A stretch of 64,000 nucleotides of DNA from Candidatus Bathyarchaeota archaeon (GTDB lineage: Archaea; Thermoproteota; Bathyarchaeia; Bathyarchaeales; Bathycorpusculaceae). Where the stretch lies: assembly GCA_026014745.1 (NCBI GenBank), contig JAOZHS010000001.1:310001-374000 (forward strand), read 5' to 3'. Numbering within the stretch: position 1 is the stretch's first letter; every line of letters starts with the position of its first letter. The notes beneath the pieces were generated by a model that was not told the DNA's origin, searched no databases, and saw only the letters and a list, made by a program, of their open reading frames with translations. Position numbers and translations under genes: made by a program. Shown in pieces: positions 51,178-59,518 of this stretch.

Positions 51178-53007
51178 ATGTGCGGAATATTTGGTTGTGT
51201 ATTAAAAGACGGCAACGCTGCTCCACTGATTCATTCTTGTCTAAAACATCTCGAATACCGCGGCTACGACTCCGTCGGCATCGTCACCATCTCCGATGGC
51301 AAACTGTACCTAAAAAAAGATCAAGGCAAAATCGATGAGGTCCACAAACTCCTCGACCTCGACGATTTACCTGGGCAAATCGGCATCGGCCACACCCGAT
51401 GGGCAACCCATGGCGCACCCCTGCAAGTTAACAGTCACCCCCACACCGACTGCACCGGCGAAATCGCCGTCGTCCACAACGGCATCATCGAAAACTTTCT
51501 TGAACTTAAAGCCGAATTAACCAACCTTGGCCACACATTTGTCTCAAAAACCGACACCGAAGTCATGGCGCACCTTATCGAGGAAATCCAAAAACAAAAC
51601 CCCCAACTCACCCTCACCCAAGCCGTGCTGGAGAGTCTCAAACGCATTGAAGGCTCATATGCCTTTGCGATTGTTTCCACTCGGGAACCGGACAAAATTA
51701 TCTGTGCCCGAAACGAAAGCCCCCTCGTGTTAGGCATCAATCACAAGGGCGTGTTTTGCGCCAGTGACATCCCCGCGTTTCTCTCCGTGACTAACAAAGC
51801 TGTGATGATTAACAATGGTGAACTTGTTATCCTCAATGCTGAGGGTTATGAAATCCGCAAAATCAGTGACAACAGCCCCATCACTCGGGAACCAATAACT
51901 ATCGAGTGGACTGCGGAGATGGCGGTGAAGCAGGGTTATCCGCATTTTATGATTAAAGAAATCCATGAACAACCCGAAACCCTCCGCAACACGTTGCGCA
52001 TTCAAGATCACTATCTTGATTTGCTTACTACCTTTTTAGATCGGGCAAACGAGGTGTTTTTGGTGGCTTGCGGAACCAGCTACCACGCCTGCCTAGCCGC
52101 ATCTTACATGTTCTCTAAATTGGCGTTTTTGCCGACTTATCCGGTGTATGCGTCTGAGTTTGTGGAGCAATGCGGCAAATCCGTCAACATCGACAGCACC
52201 CTACTAGCTGTTAGTCAATCCGGCGAAACCGCGGACACCATAGCCGCCGTGAGTTGTGCTCAGCAACGTGCCGCCACGATTTTGAGTTTAACCAACGTCA
52301 TCGGATCCACCCTGACTCGGGTTTCGCGTGTCTATATTGGTACGCAGGCGGGGCCTGAGATTGGGGTGGCTGCAACCAAAACCTTCACCTCCCAACTCTC
52401 TGTGCTTGCGCAGTTGGCGTTGAAGTTGTCTAAGAAGCGGGGTAAAATCAGTCAAGACGAGATGGATGAGCTTGCGGAGAAACTTGACCAACTCCCCGAC
52501 ATCGTGGATACTATTGTGCGGACGCAGGAGGAAAAAATCAAAGCCATCGCCAAAAAATACGTGGACGCCAAAGTGTTCTTCTTCTTGGGCAGAGGCATAA
52601 GCACCGCCACCGCCTTTGAAGGCAGACTCAAACTCATGGAAATCGCCTATATCCCCAGTATAGCGTTCCCTGCTGGCGAGAGCAAGCATGGTCCCATTAG
52701 CCTCATCGAAGCGGGTTTCCCTGTCGTGTTCATTTGTCCTCGGGATGAAACTCACCGAACCGTGATTGGGAACATTATGGAGATGAAAGCCCGCGGCGCC
52801 CACATCATCGCCATCGTCGAGGAGGGCGACAAAGAAATCAAAGAATTATCCGATGACTACATCGAAGTCCCCAAAGGCATCCCGGGCGTGCTCTCACCGA
52901 TTCCCTATGCTGTGCCTCTGCAGTTGTTGGCGTATTATACGGCGTTGGAGAAGGGCTACAACCCCGACATGCCCCGCAACCTCGCCAAATCGGTTACCGT
53001 CAAGTAA
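51178..53007 (+). CDS. glmS: Glutamine-fructose-6-phosphate aminotransferase GlmS
   Basis: Cys2 after the initiator Met (MCGIFGC) is the glutaminase nucleophile, followed by GHTRWATHGAP. Two SIS sugar-isomerase domains follow (around VACGTSYHACLAASYMF and FFFLGRGISTATAFEGRLKLMEIAY). The C-terminus, PRNLAKSVTVK, is the GlmS signature. It makes glucosamine 6-phosphate from fructose 6-phosphate and glutamine for amino-sugar synthesis. It is divergent from the winged-helix/S-layer regulator, compatible with co-regulation of glycan synthesis. Confidence 0.97.
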   Translation: MCGIFGCVLKDGNAAPLIHSCLKHLEYRGYDSVGIVTISDGKLYLKKDQGKIDEVHKLLDLDDLPGQIGIGHTRWATHGAPLQVNSHPHTDCTGEIAVVHNGIIENFLELKAELTNLGHTFVSKTDTEVMAHLIEEIQKQNPQLTLTQAVLESLKRIEGSYAFAIVSTREPDKIICARNESPLVLGINHKGVFCASDIPAFLSVTNKAVMINNGELVILNAEGYEIRKISDNSPITREPITIEWTAEMAVKQGYPHFMIKEIHEQPETLRNTLRIQDHYLDLLTTFLDRANEVFLVACGTSYHACLAASYMFSKLAFLPTYPVYASEFVEQCGKSVNIDSTLLAVSQSGETADTIAAVSCAQQRAATILSLTNVIGSTLTRVSRVYIGTQAGPEIGVAATKTFTSQLSVLAQLALKLSKKRGKISQDEMDELAEKLDQLPDIVDTIVRTQEEKIKAIAKKYVDAKVFFFLGRGISTATAFEGRLKLMEIAYIPSIAFPAGESKHGPISLIEAGFPVVFICPRDETHRTVIGNIMEMKARGAHIIAIVEEGDKEIKELSDDYIEVPKGIPGVLSPIPYAVPLQLLAYYTALEKGYNPDMPRNLAKSVTVK

Positions 53008-53059
53008 CCCTCTCCCCTTTAGGCAACACCTTTTAGGCCCCTTACCTCTTGCTTATTTT

Positions 53060-53203
53060 ATGAGCAACCTGCCTTCCAAAGCCGTCATCTTAAACGTGTA
53101 CATCCCCCGATGCTGCGCCAATTGTGGACACCCAAAAGCCACCCATGAACAGGGGCAAAGGTGCACCATAAAAGGCTGCATGTGCCAAAAATTCATCGAT
53201 TAA
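53060..53203 (+). CDS. Small Cys-rich zinc-ribbon-like protein (47 aa)
   Basis: A short ORF with PRCCANCGHPKATHEQGQRC and GCMCQKF: six cysteines and a histidine in a pattern typical of small zinc-binding ribbons. It begins ATG 53060, about 50 bases after glmS on the same strand, and ends 3 bases before the convergent FEN1 gene. Its function is unknown; a zinc-binding role is inferred. Confidence 0.55.
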   Translation: MSNLPSKAVILNVYIPRCCANCGHPKATHEQGQRCTIKGCMCQKFID

Positions 53204-53206
53204 CCT

Positions 53207-54235
53207 TTAGCCGAACCATTTTTCGAGTGAAACTTTGCTTTTCTGTTTCTTGCTGCCCGCGGTCATGCGTTCTAGGGATTTTTTGACGCGTTCTTCGCCG
53301 AATTCTTTTTCGCCGCACATGAATTCGACGATGCCTGCCTCGTTGGGTTCTTTCCATTGGAGTGTGTAGTTGTCGGTGACTTGGGGGTGGAGGAATTCTT
53401 GGCGGATTAGTTGGGGTTCGCAGGGAAAAGATGCGTTTTTGATGAAGGGTAGGGCTTTTTCGAGTGTGCCGTGTTGGCGGATGAGTTTTAGCGCGGTTTT
53501 AGGTCCGACACCTTCGATGCCATCGGGGTTAAAGTCAGTGCCGATAAGGATGCCGACATCGATTAGTTGCTCATAGGTTAACTCGCAATCTGTGAGCGCC
53601 TTTTTGAGTTCGATGACTTCAGGAACCACTTCGATAAAGGCTTTGCCGCGTCTGCGCCGCCCCGAGATAGTGACATTACGTAGCAACTTGGGTGCGCCAA
53701 ATAGGAGGCTGTCGTAGTCTTGGCTGGCACAATAATCCGCGTGCCCCGTGCGATTCATGTGGGCAGCTTGGGCTTCGCCTTCACTGGGCGCCGCAACCCA
53801 AGGCAACCCCATCAAATCCAGCAGCCGCTTGCTCTCAGGCACCATGTAGGGCTTGAGGGTCGCCGTCATAGACGCGAATTGACGCATTTTTTCTTGGTCA
53901 CCGCTGGCTTTAGCTTCCGCATACTTCACGGTAGCCTCAGCCTTGATTTGGTGGCGTCGCTCGACTTCTTTGGCTTTGAGTTCGGGGGCTTTGCCGTCGA
54001 AAACAAAGACTGGTTTTAAGCCGAGTTCGACGAGGTTGCTGGTGCGGTAGAAGAGTCCTGAGAGGTGGCTGGTTATTTCCTCGCGGCTGTTCTTGAGCGG
54101 GGTGCCGTCAGGTTGACGAATGATACTTAGGAACTGGTAAATCGTGTTGTAGGCGTCTATGGCTATGATTTTGCCTGAAAGGTCTTCGAGTTTAACAGGA
54201 GTTTTCGGGATAAGGTCTTTGAAGTTAACACCCAA
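53207..54235 (-). CDS. fen: Flap endonuclease FEN1
   Basis: TTG 54235 is the start that gives MGVNFKDLIP; Gly2 is needed in FEN1 because it reaches into the active site. Motifs are IIAIDAYNTIYQFL, VFVFDGKAPELK, PSEGEAQAAHM, ASQDYDSLLFGAP and IGTDFNPDGIEGVGPKTALKL. It cuts 5' flaps during Okazaki fragment processing and repair. The C-terminal SLEKWFG is a PIP-like PCNA-binding tail (K-V-S-L-E-K-W-F). A GTG at 54250 would add 5 residues. Confidence 0.95.
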   Translation of the reverse strand: MGVNFKDLIPKTPVKLEDLSGKIIAIDAYNTIYQFLSIIRQPDGTPLKNSREEITSHLSGLFYRTSNLVELGLKPVFVFDGKAPELKAKEVERRHQIKAEATVKYAEAKASGDQEKMRQFASMTATLKPYMVPESKRLLDLMGLPWVAAPSEGEAQAAHMNRTGHADYCASQDYDSLLFGAPKLLRNVTISGRRRRGKAFIEVVPEVIELKKALTDCELTYEQLIDVGILIGTDFNPDGIEGVGPKTALKLIRQHGTLEKALPFIKNASFPCEPQLIRQEFLHPQVTDNYTLQWKEPNEAGIVEFMCGEKEFGEERVKKSLERMTAGSKKQKSKVSLEKWFG

Positions 54236-54313
54236 AACAGGGCACCACACATAGGTTAGGAAAAAAACAAACTAAAGAGCATTACGAAAAAACTAACCAG
54301 AGCGTCGGGTACT

Positions 54314-55261
54314 TTATGCTCTAGCCAAAAGAGCGCTATTTACTGAATCGATTTCCTTCTGTTTTTCTATCATTCTATGTCTGAGGTCATCTTTTCCATG
54401 AAAGTGCTTACCGTCTTGTTCAATTAAATTATATTCTACAAGTGCCTCAAGATCCCGCCGTAGCACATCCTTATTTATCGGTCGGTTGTAATTCTGTTTA
54501 AACTCCTTACTTATGGAATCAATGCTTCGGTAAACTTGATTATCCGTCTCTATTTCGGGCATGTAGATACAGTTTTCAATTCGAATAATCGGCCCAAGTA
54601 TCCTTACACCGAAAATGTCTCGCAAAGTTGAATAGCGTTCTTTGAGAATTGTGGAAACCAAAAGGTCGCTGAAATAGTTCTTGTCTCCCTCAGCTTCCTT
54701 TCTGGCGATGACCGTCGTGTTGCCCTCTATGTACCCATCCTCTTGTTTTCTTACTATCTTCAGCCCTTCAAGTAATGATAAATAAAGTTGGGTTTTATGC
54801 CGTCTATTCTTGTTACGGCAATAATTGATTTCAAATTCGCTAATGCCCTCATATTCCCAGAGTTCAGATACTATCTCTTTAATTGGTGCAAGAAAAGGGT
54901 TCCATTTAAGGAGTTGAACAAGCCCGTCAGATGTCGCGTAAACAACTATTTCCTCAGTTCTTTTCTTCCATAACTCAAAGAATGATTGAATATTTTTGAT
55001 ACATTCATCTCGAGTTGTTGTACGATTCTTTATTATTTTTCCATCTTGATCTGAGGTTATTTGTCCTAAGCGGTCAATTTCGAAAATATGGAGCGTTCTT
55101 GTTTGGGGCGGTTTCTCATTTCTAATATAAAGAGGATAATCAGACCTTAAGTTTGAAATATATACATTTTCTTGTTCGTCATGGATCGGAGGGTCCACTA
55201 ATATTACGTGGCCATAATTTAGCGAAGCATAGAATGCTATTGCTTGCTCTGGATTACTCAA
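54314..55261 (-). CDS. Hypothetical protein paired with C39-like peptidase
   Basis: A 315-aa protein I do not recognise. The N-terminal part is alpha/beta (YGHVILVDPPIHDEQ); the middle is helical with FELWKKRTEEIVVYATSDGL; the C-terminal ~70 residues (NRPINKDVLRRDLEALVEYNLIEQDGKHFHG) look like a winged-helix turn. Its start overlaps the end of the cysteine-peptidase gene by 8 bases, so the two are coupled. The DNA is more A/T-rich than the neighbouring FEN1 gene, suggesting acquired DNA. Confidence 0.6.
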   Translation of the reverse strand: MSNPEQAIAFYASLNYGHVILVDPPIHDEQENVYISNLRSDYPLYIRNEKPPQTRTLHIFEIDRLGQITSDQDGKIIKNRTTTRDECIKNIQSFFELWKKRTEEIVVYATSDGLVQLLKWNPFLAPIKEIVSELWEYEGISEFEINYCRNKNRRHKTQLYLSLLEGLKIVRKQEDGYIEGNTTVIARKEAEGDKNYFSDLLVSTILKERYSTLRDIFGVRILGPIIRIENCIYMPEIETDNQVYRSIDSISKEFKQNYNRPINKDVLRRDLEALVEYNLIEQDGKHFHGKDDLRHRMIEKQKEIDSVNSALLARA

Positions 55262-55826
55262 TTTCGGGCCCTCCTTGTTCTAAATACCCTGATATGTAAG
55301 TTTGGTCTTTACCTAATAAAATTTGCACCCATTTTGTTTCCCATTCCCATCGTCTCACAAATGTTCCAACATCTAGGCTTTGAATTGCGGTTTCTTCTTT
55401 ATCCTCTAGTGGGTCATCAAAATAGACAATGCGATTGACCGAATCATACTCTACTATCACGACAGCGTGCATAAATTTGGTTGTTCCTTTTGGAGGTTTT
55501 TCCTTCGGATTTAGGAATACAATTACTGGAAGTTGCTTCTTGTTCAACTCTTTCTCTATTTCAGGAAACTTTGATCCTTCATGATAAATGAACTTTAAAC
55601 TAGGTCTAGCTTTTAGTAAATGTGAATTCATAAATTCTACGGCTCTAGGCGGGGTTCCGTCAATAGGGGTGGTCTTCGTTATCTTTGCAATCTTGCTGAG
55701 CGTAAAAACCTTTAGACCTTTTATTTTATGCTTTTTGCAAACGGCATCTAAACACATTTTGAGACAAGTTGGGGTGCAATACAGGTCTTCTGGTTGGTGA
55801 AAGTGTTTTACCTCAAGTCTAGCCAA
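55254..55826 (-). CDS. C39-like papain-fold cysteine peptidase
   Basis: Near the N-terminus HFHQPEDLYCTPTCLKMCLDAVC gives the oxyanion Gln and the catalytic Cys, followed near residue 140 by MHAVVIVEYD (His) and VYFDDPLED (Asp). This is the layout of C39-type bacteriocin-processing peptidases, here as a stand-alone 190-aa cytoplasmic protein without signal peptide or transporter. It might process a peptide or ubiquitin-like partner, or act in defence. Partner gene overlaps by 8 bases. Confidence 0.72.
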   Translation of the reverse strand: MARLEVKHFHQPEDLYCTPTCLKMCLDAVCKKHKIKGLKVFTLSKIAKITKTTPIDGTPPRAVEFMNSHLLKARPSLKFIYHEGSKFPEIEKELNKKQLPVIVFLNPKEKPPKGTTKFMHAVVIVEYDSVNRIVYFDDPLEDKEETAIQSLDVGTFVRRWEWETKWVQILLGKDQTYISGYLEQGGPEIE

Positions 55827-56064
55827 AGCCGTTTCCTTCGTTTATGAATCAAAGTAGCACATTATTTGTTAGGACTGCGTATATAAAATGATGCAAATAC
55901 TATCGAAGGTAAATGTTCCTGAATTCTGACAAATGGCTAAATCGTATCCCACGCTCTTGGTGTAATCATACGTCTTTTGGTTCTAGCAATGTATCGCCTG
56001 TTTCATGGCTTTTATGTTGTTTTTTGTTTGTGGGGTTTTTTTGGCGGGTTGTTTGGGCTGGTTT

Positions 56065-56274
56065 TTAGGTTTTGTATTGGAAGGTGTAGTGGGTTTGTTG
56101 GTTGGTTTGGTTTTTTATGAAGGCGGTGAAGCCTTCTTGGTTGAGGCAGTCGATGAATAGTTGGTGGCGTTGTTGGGTTGTTAGGTGGGTGACGTTGTAG
56201 GTTTTTTGGTGGGTCATGTTGGCGGCCTTGGTTTTTGTTTTGTGCACTTTTGCTTTGTTTTGTTTTTTCTTCAA
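56065..56274 (-). CDS. Hypothetical small protein (doubtful)
   Basis: A short, Lys/Thr/Gln-rich frame, with a possible second start at an internal Met (56217) giving about 50 aa (MTHQKTYNVTHLTTQQ). Low complexity at the N-terminus and no family make it uncertain. The 238-base gap 55827-56064 to its right in the coding direction holds nothing I recognise. Confidence 0.3.
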   Translation of the reverse strand: MKKKQNKAKVHKTKTKAANMTHQKTYNVTHLTTQQRHQLFIDCLNQEGFTAFIKNQTNQQTHYTFQYKT

Positions 56275-56371
56275 TATAACATTTGCTTATTTTACCTTAT
56301 TTTTACTGCTTTAACCCTATTTATGCAGATAAGCCCTAAACATGGCGGCAACAATAGGCTAACGATTCAAA

Positions 56372-56530
56372 ATGGTAAAAGTAAAGCTCACAGTCACAGT
56401 CTCCCCCGAAACAATCCACTGGATAGACGAACAAGTCAAGCAAGGACACTTCGCCGACCGCAGCCACGCAGTCCAATACTCCCTCCACAAAGTCAAAGAA
56501 TTAATCGACAAAGAAGAAATCAAATTCTAA
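56372..56530 (+). CDS. Tiny RHH (CopG-like) protein, 52 aa
   Basis: The ATG at 56372 opens a 52-aa frame: VKLTVTVSPETIHWIDEQVK, then GHFADRSHAVQYSLHKVKELI. This is the strand-helix-helix of CopG/ParD-like RHH proteins, complete within 52 residues. It may be an orphan antitoxin or small regulator; no toxin partner is visible. It is divergent from the doubtful gene at 56065. Confidence 0.65.
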   Translation: MVKVKLTVTVSPETIHWIDEQVKQGHFADRSHAVQYSLHKVKELIDKEEIKF

Positions 56531-56702
56531 CGCTTACTGCGTCAAAAATGGTCTTTTTTATTTGGTTTTTTGTTTGTGAAGATTCCTTATAGGCAGCCTA
56601 TGGCTTTTCCGTTGCGTGACGGGTGGTTTCCTGTTTGTTTGGGCCATGCTAGTGCCCACTTGCATTGTGAAATCATTGCTGTTCTTTTGCGGTCAACGAA
56701 CC

Positions 56703-56827
56703 TATTTGGCGTCTATTAGGATCCTATTAGTGGTTCTATGTTGAAACCTATAGGGGGAGGGTAGGTCGGTGGGCATATTTGGAGCCTATTAGAAACTCTA
56801 TGCAGAACCCTAAGAGGGGTAGGGTCG
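56703..56827. repeat. Two imperfect direct repeats in a gene-free stretch
   Basis: Unit 1 (56703-56767) and unit 2 (56776-56827) both read TATTTGG-(C/A)G-(T/C)CTATTAG ... TCTATG ... GAA(A)CC(C)TA ... GGGTAGG-GTCG. Unit 1 has an extra inner segment with a further CTATTAG. The stretch 56531-56969 holds no convincing gene. Function unknown. Confidence 0.5.
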
Positions 56828-56969
56828 TATTGGTTGAAAACAAGCGCATTAGTATGTTGGAAAACAGTAGAAATCCCCGTTTCAAATTAGGGCGGGGAGG
56901 GGTCATCTATCTGTCTGGTTGGCGTGTTTGGTGTCAAACTTTTTAAATCTGAAGCATGAATGGAAAAGT

Positions 56970-57479
56970 ATGCAAACTCAAAAACGCGGCGTCGGCATCA
57001 TCATGGGCGCAAACGTGCAGATCGGTGAGGGCACCGCCATCTGGAATTACGTCGTCATCGGCGACGGCACAAAAATCGGTGACGGAACCATCATCGGCAG
57101 CTTCGTGGATCTCGGCAAAAATGTGTCCATAGGTAAAAACTGCAACATCCAAGCCCACGTAACCATAAGCAACGGATGCGTCCTTGGCGACAACGTGTTC
57201 ATCGCCCCCAACAGCAGCCTCCTAAACGACAAATACCCCAAAAGCACCTACATGACCCCACCCACCATCCAAAACGACGCGGCGATTGGAGGCGGCGTAA
57301 CCATCCTTCCCGGCGTGGTCGTCGGAGAAAAAGCCGTCGTCGGAGGCGGCAGCGTCGTAACCAAAAACGTCCCAGCCCAAACCGTCGTGGCAGGCTGCCC
57401 AGCAAAAAAAGTAATGACCCTACAACAATTCCAAACCAAACGCAAAGAGTTCCTAGAGCAGCAACGGGTGCAGCCATGA
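56970..57479 (+). CDS. Left-handed beta-helix (hexapeptide) acyltransferase
   Basis: Hexapeptide repeats run through the protein (MGANVQIGEGTAIWNYVVIGDGTKIGDG, DLGKNVSIGKNCNIQAHVTI, IGGGVTILPGVVVGEKAVVGGGSVVTK), forming an LbH acyltransferase like WbbJ/NeuD-type N-acetyltransferases of sugar-nucleotide pathways. A TATA-like tract (about 56938-56948) is about 25 bases before ATG 56970, so a leaderless start is likely. Its stop overlaps the next gene's ATG (ATGA). Acts on a nucleotide-activated amino sugar (inference). Confidence 0.85.
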   Translation: MQTQKRGVGIIMGANVQIGEGTAIWNYVVIGDGTKIGDGTIIGSFVDLGKNVSIGKNCNIQAHVTISNGCVLGDNVFIAPNSSLLNDKYPKSTYMTPPTIQNDAAIGGGVTILPGVVVGEKAVVGGGSVVTKNVPAQTVVAGCPAKKVMTLQQFQTKRKEFLEQQRVQP

Positions 57480-58453
57480 AAGTCTGGTATGACGCCTGCA
57501 CGGGCAAACAAATCCGCTACGGAGCCGCCATCGGCAAACGCCTCCGCGCAGAAGGCCACGAATTTGTTTTCACCACACGTGAACACCCTGATACGGTTCC
57601 GCTCGCAAAACTTCTCGGCGAAAACCCCGTAGTCGTGGGCAAATACAGCCCCAGCACCCTCGCATCCCGACTCATAGAAAGCGCCAACCGCATAATCGAA
57701 TTCTCCCAAATGTTTGGCAACCAAAAACCCGACGTCGCCATCGCCCACCAATCCGTCGAACTCTGCCGCGTCGCCTTCGGCTTGGGCATCCCCATAATCA
57801 CAACCGCCGACACCCCCCACGCATACGCCGTCAACCGACTAACCCTCCCCTACGCCCACACCGTCGTCATCTCCAAAGCCCTACCCCAAAGCTTCCCAAA
57901 AAAATATGGCGCCCAAAACATCATCCAATTCAGCGGCGTAGACGAAGTCGCATGGATCAAAAACTTCAAACCCAAAAAAACAGCCAAAACCAAACCCCTT
58001 ATCGTTCTGCGACAAGTCGAAACCAAAGCCGCCTACGCCACAAACAAACAAGACAACGCCCAAACCCTAGCAGAACAGCTCCGAAAACTCGGAGACGTGC
58101 ATTTACTCGAAAGATACGGCTCCACGGGCGATGTGTTTGGAGAAAAAGCAAACTTTGAAGACTCCGCAAGTTTAGTGGCAAACGCCGACTTAGTTGTCAG
58201 TTACGGCGGCACTATCTCCCGCGAAGCCGCCCTGCAAGGCGTACCAAGCATCGCTACCTCAGATATGGCAAACACCAACGTCAACACCTACCTCGTCAAA
58301 AAAGGATTCCCCTTCTACATAACCACCGAACACGGCGTAATGCGCTACGCAAAAGCGCTGTTGGGCAAACGGTTCGACGTTTCAGACAAGCTTGCGGCAT
58401 TAGAGAACCCTGTTGATGTCATCACAAAAGTTGCCCAAACCCTAAACCGATAA
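57476..58453 (+). CDS. DUF354-family GT-B protein (sugar-nucleotide pathway)
   Basis: The ATG overlaps the stop of the acyltransferase gene (ATGA). The protein has the two-lobed GT-B/UDP-GlcNAc-2-epimerase-like fold of DUF354: VWYDACTGKQIRYGAAIGKRL, VAIAHQSVELCRVAFGLGIP, then a C-lobe with LIVLRQVETKAAY and VVSYGGTISREAALQGVPSI. Its job is most likely sugar-nucleotide conversion or transfer for surface glycans, together with the acyltransferase. The end overlaps the convergent SAM-hydrolase gene by 12 bases. Confidence 0.85.
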   Translation: MKVWYDACTGKQIRYGAAIGKRLRAEGHEFVFTTREHPDTVPLAKLLGENPVVVGKYSPSTLASRLIESANRIIEFSQMFGNQKPDVAIAHQSVELCRVAFGLGIPIITTADTPHAYAVNRLTLPYAHTVVISKALPQSFPKKYGAQNIIQFSGVDEVAWIKNFKPKKTAKTKPLIVLRQVETKAAYATNKQDNAQTLAEQLRKLGDVHLLERYGSTGDVFGEKANFEDSASLVANADLVVSYGGTISREAALQGVPSIATSDMANTNVNTYLVKKGFPFYITTEHGVMRYAKALLGKRFDVSDKLAALENPVDVITKVAQTLNR

Positions 58454-59227
58454 CACTTCAACTCGGCTTCCCGGCTTAGCTTGGAATTTTTCTGCGGCAC
58501 TACCCTGATTTAGTGCGACTTCTAAAAAGCCGTGACTGCCAATTAATGCGATTGCGGTTTGGGGTTCGGTGTCGCCGTAGGTTTTTACAAAGGGAAGCGT
58601 TAGGTTTAGGTCGGCTATTTTTAGGGTTATTGTTTGGGTTTGGGGAAGCTGTTTGGGTTGAAGGTTGGTGATGATGTTGCCAAACCCATCCACATGCAGC
58701 ACCTCACCCGCCCAACCGCCATCTTTCTGAGTTACGTTGGCAAATGTGGGCGTTTTGGGGTCAGTCACTTCGGGTCCAAACTCCGAAGACTTCACGCCCA
58801 AATCCAAGTAGGCTGCAGCTGGTGCGAATATGTCTCGCCCATGAAACGTACCTGACACTTCAGCCCGCCTAAACTTTGGGTTAACTAACTCATAGACATG
58901 TTTGATGCCTTGCTGCTGGGCTGCAAGCATCAAAATGCCGTTGTCGGGTCCCACAAAAAACCCCCGCTGCGTCTCCACCACAATGCCCCGTCGAGCGGTG
59001 CCTACCCCCGGATCAACTACCCCCAAATGCACCGTGCCCGCGGGAAAATAGGGAGCCGCTGAAGCCAACGCGAAGGCCGCCTCTCGGACATCAAATTTAG
59101 CGACTTCATGAGTTATGTCGATAAGCACGGCGTTTTGGTTTAGGGATAAGATGACGCCTTTCATTTCGGCTACATAGGGGTCTTTTAACCCAAAATCCGT
59201 TGTCAACGTAATCAAATTATCCACCAT
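58442..59227 (-). CDS. SAM hydroxide adenosyltransferase (DUF62)
   Basis: The N-terminal domain has LITLTTDFGLKDPYVAEMKGVI and VVDPGVGTARRGIVVE and FHGRDIFAPAAAYL, carrying the Asp, Arg and His of the DUF62 triad. The C-terminal beta-domain includes HVDGFGNIITN. It hydrolyses S-adenosylmethionine to adenosine and methionine. The start overlaps the end of the MoaD-like gene by 11 bases, so the two are coupled. Cytoplasmic. Confidence 0.93.
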   Translation of the reverse strand: MVDNLITLTTDFGLKDPYVAEMKGVILSLNQNAVLIDITHEVAKFDVREAAFALASAAPYFPAGTVHLGVVDPGVGTARRGIVVETQRGFFVGPDNGILMLAAQQQGIKHVYELVNPKFRRAEVSGTFHGRDIFAPAAAYLDLGVKSSEFGPEVTDPKTPTFANVTQKDGGWAGEVLHVDGFGNIITNLQPKQLPQTQTITLKIADLNLTLPFVKTYGDTEPQTAIALIGSHGFLEVALNQGSAAEKFQAKPGSRVEVLSV

Positions 59228-59501
59228 GAACTACAGGGACAAACACGACTTCGTCGCCGTCACGTAGCTTCGTTTGGTAACCTGCCAGTACGCTGATTTC
59301 TTTCCCGTTGACAAGGACTAGACTGTTGGATTGGGCGCTGTTTAGGGTTTGGTCACTGAATACGTGTTTTACGTTGGGGAGTTGTCGGCAGATTTCTTCA
59401 ACAGCATCTTTGATTGTGGCGTCTGCTGGAAGGTTAAGTGTGAATTGGGTTTTGCCTGAAAGATGACGCAGGGCACCGACAAATTTCACGGTGATAGTCA
59501 T
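59217..59501 (-). CDS. MoaD/ThiS-like beta-grasp sulfur carrier
   Basis: The 94-aa protein has the beta-grasp pattern (ITVKFVGALRHLSGK, FTLNLPADATIKDAVEEI, LVLVNGKEIS) and ends with DGDEVVFVPVVHGG, a C-terminal Gly-Gly that is adenylated and thiocarboxylated in sulfur carriers. Molybdopterin synthesis or tRNA thiolation are the common roles; SAMP-type protein tagging is also possible. No MoaE or E1 gene is in the window. Confidence 0.9.
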   Translation of the reverse strand: MTITVKFVGALRHLSGKTQFTLNLPADATIKDAVEEICRQLPNVKHVFSDQTLNSAQSNSLVLVNGKEISVLAGYQTKLRDGDEVVFVPVVHGG

Positions 59502-59518
59502 ATTTATCTACGCTACCT

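Noticed and set aside
57176-57475. N-terminal extension of the DUF354 protein
   Set aside because: The upstream part is Arg/Pro-rich out-of-frame translation of the acyltransferase gene; ATG 57476 gives the family start and an ATGA overlap.
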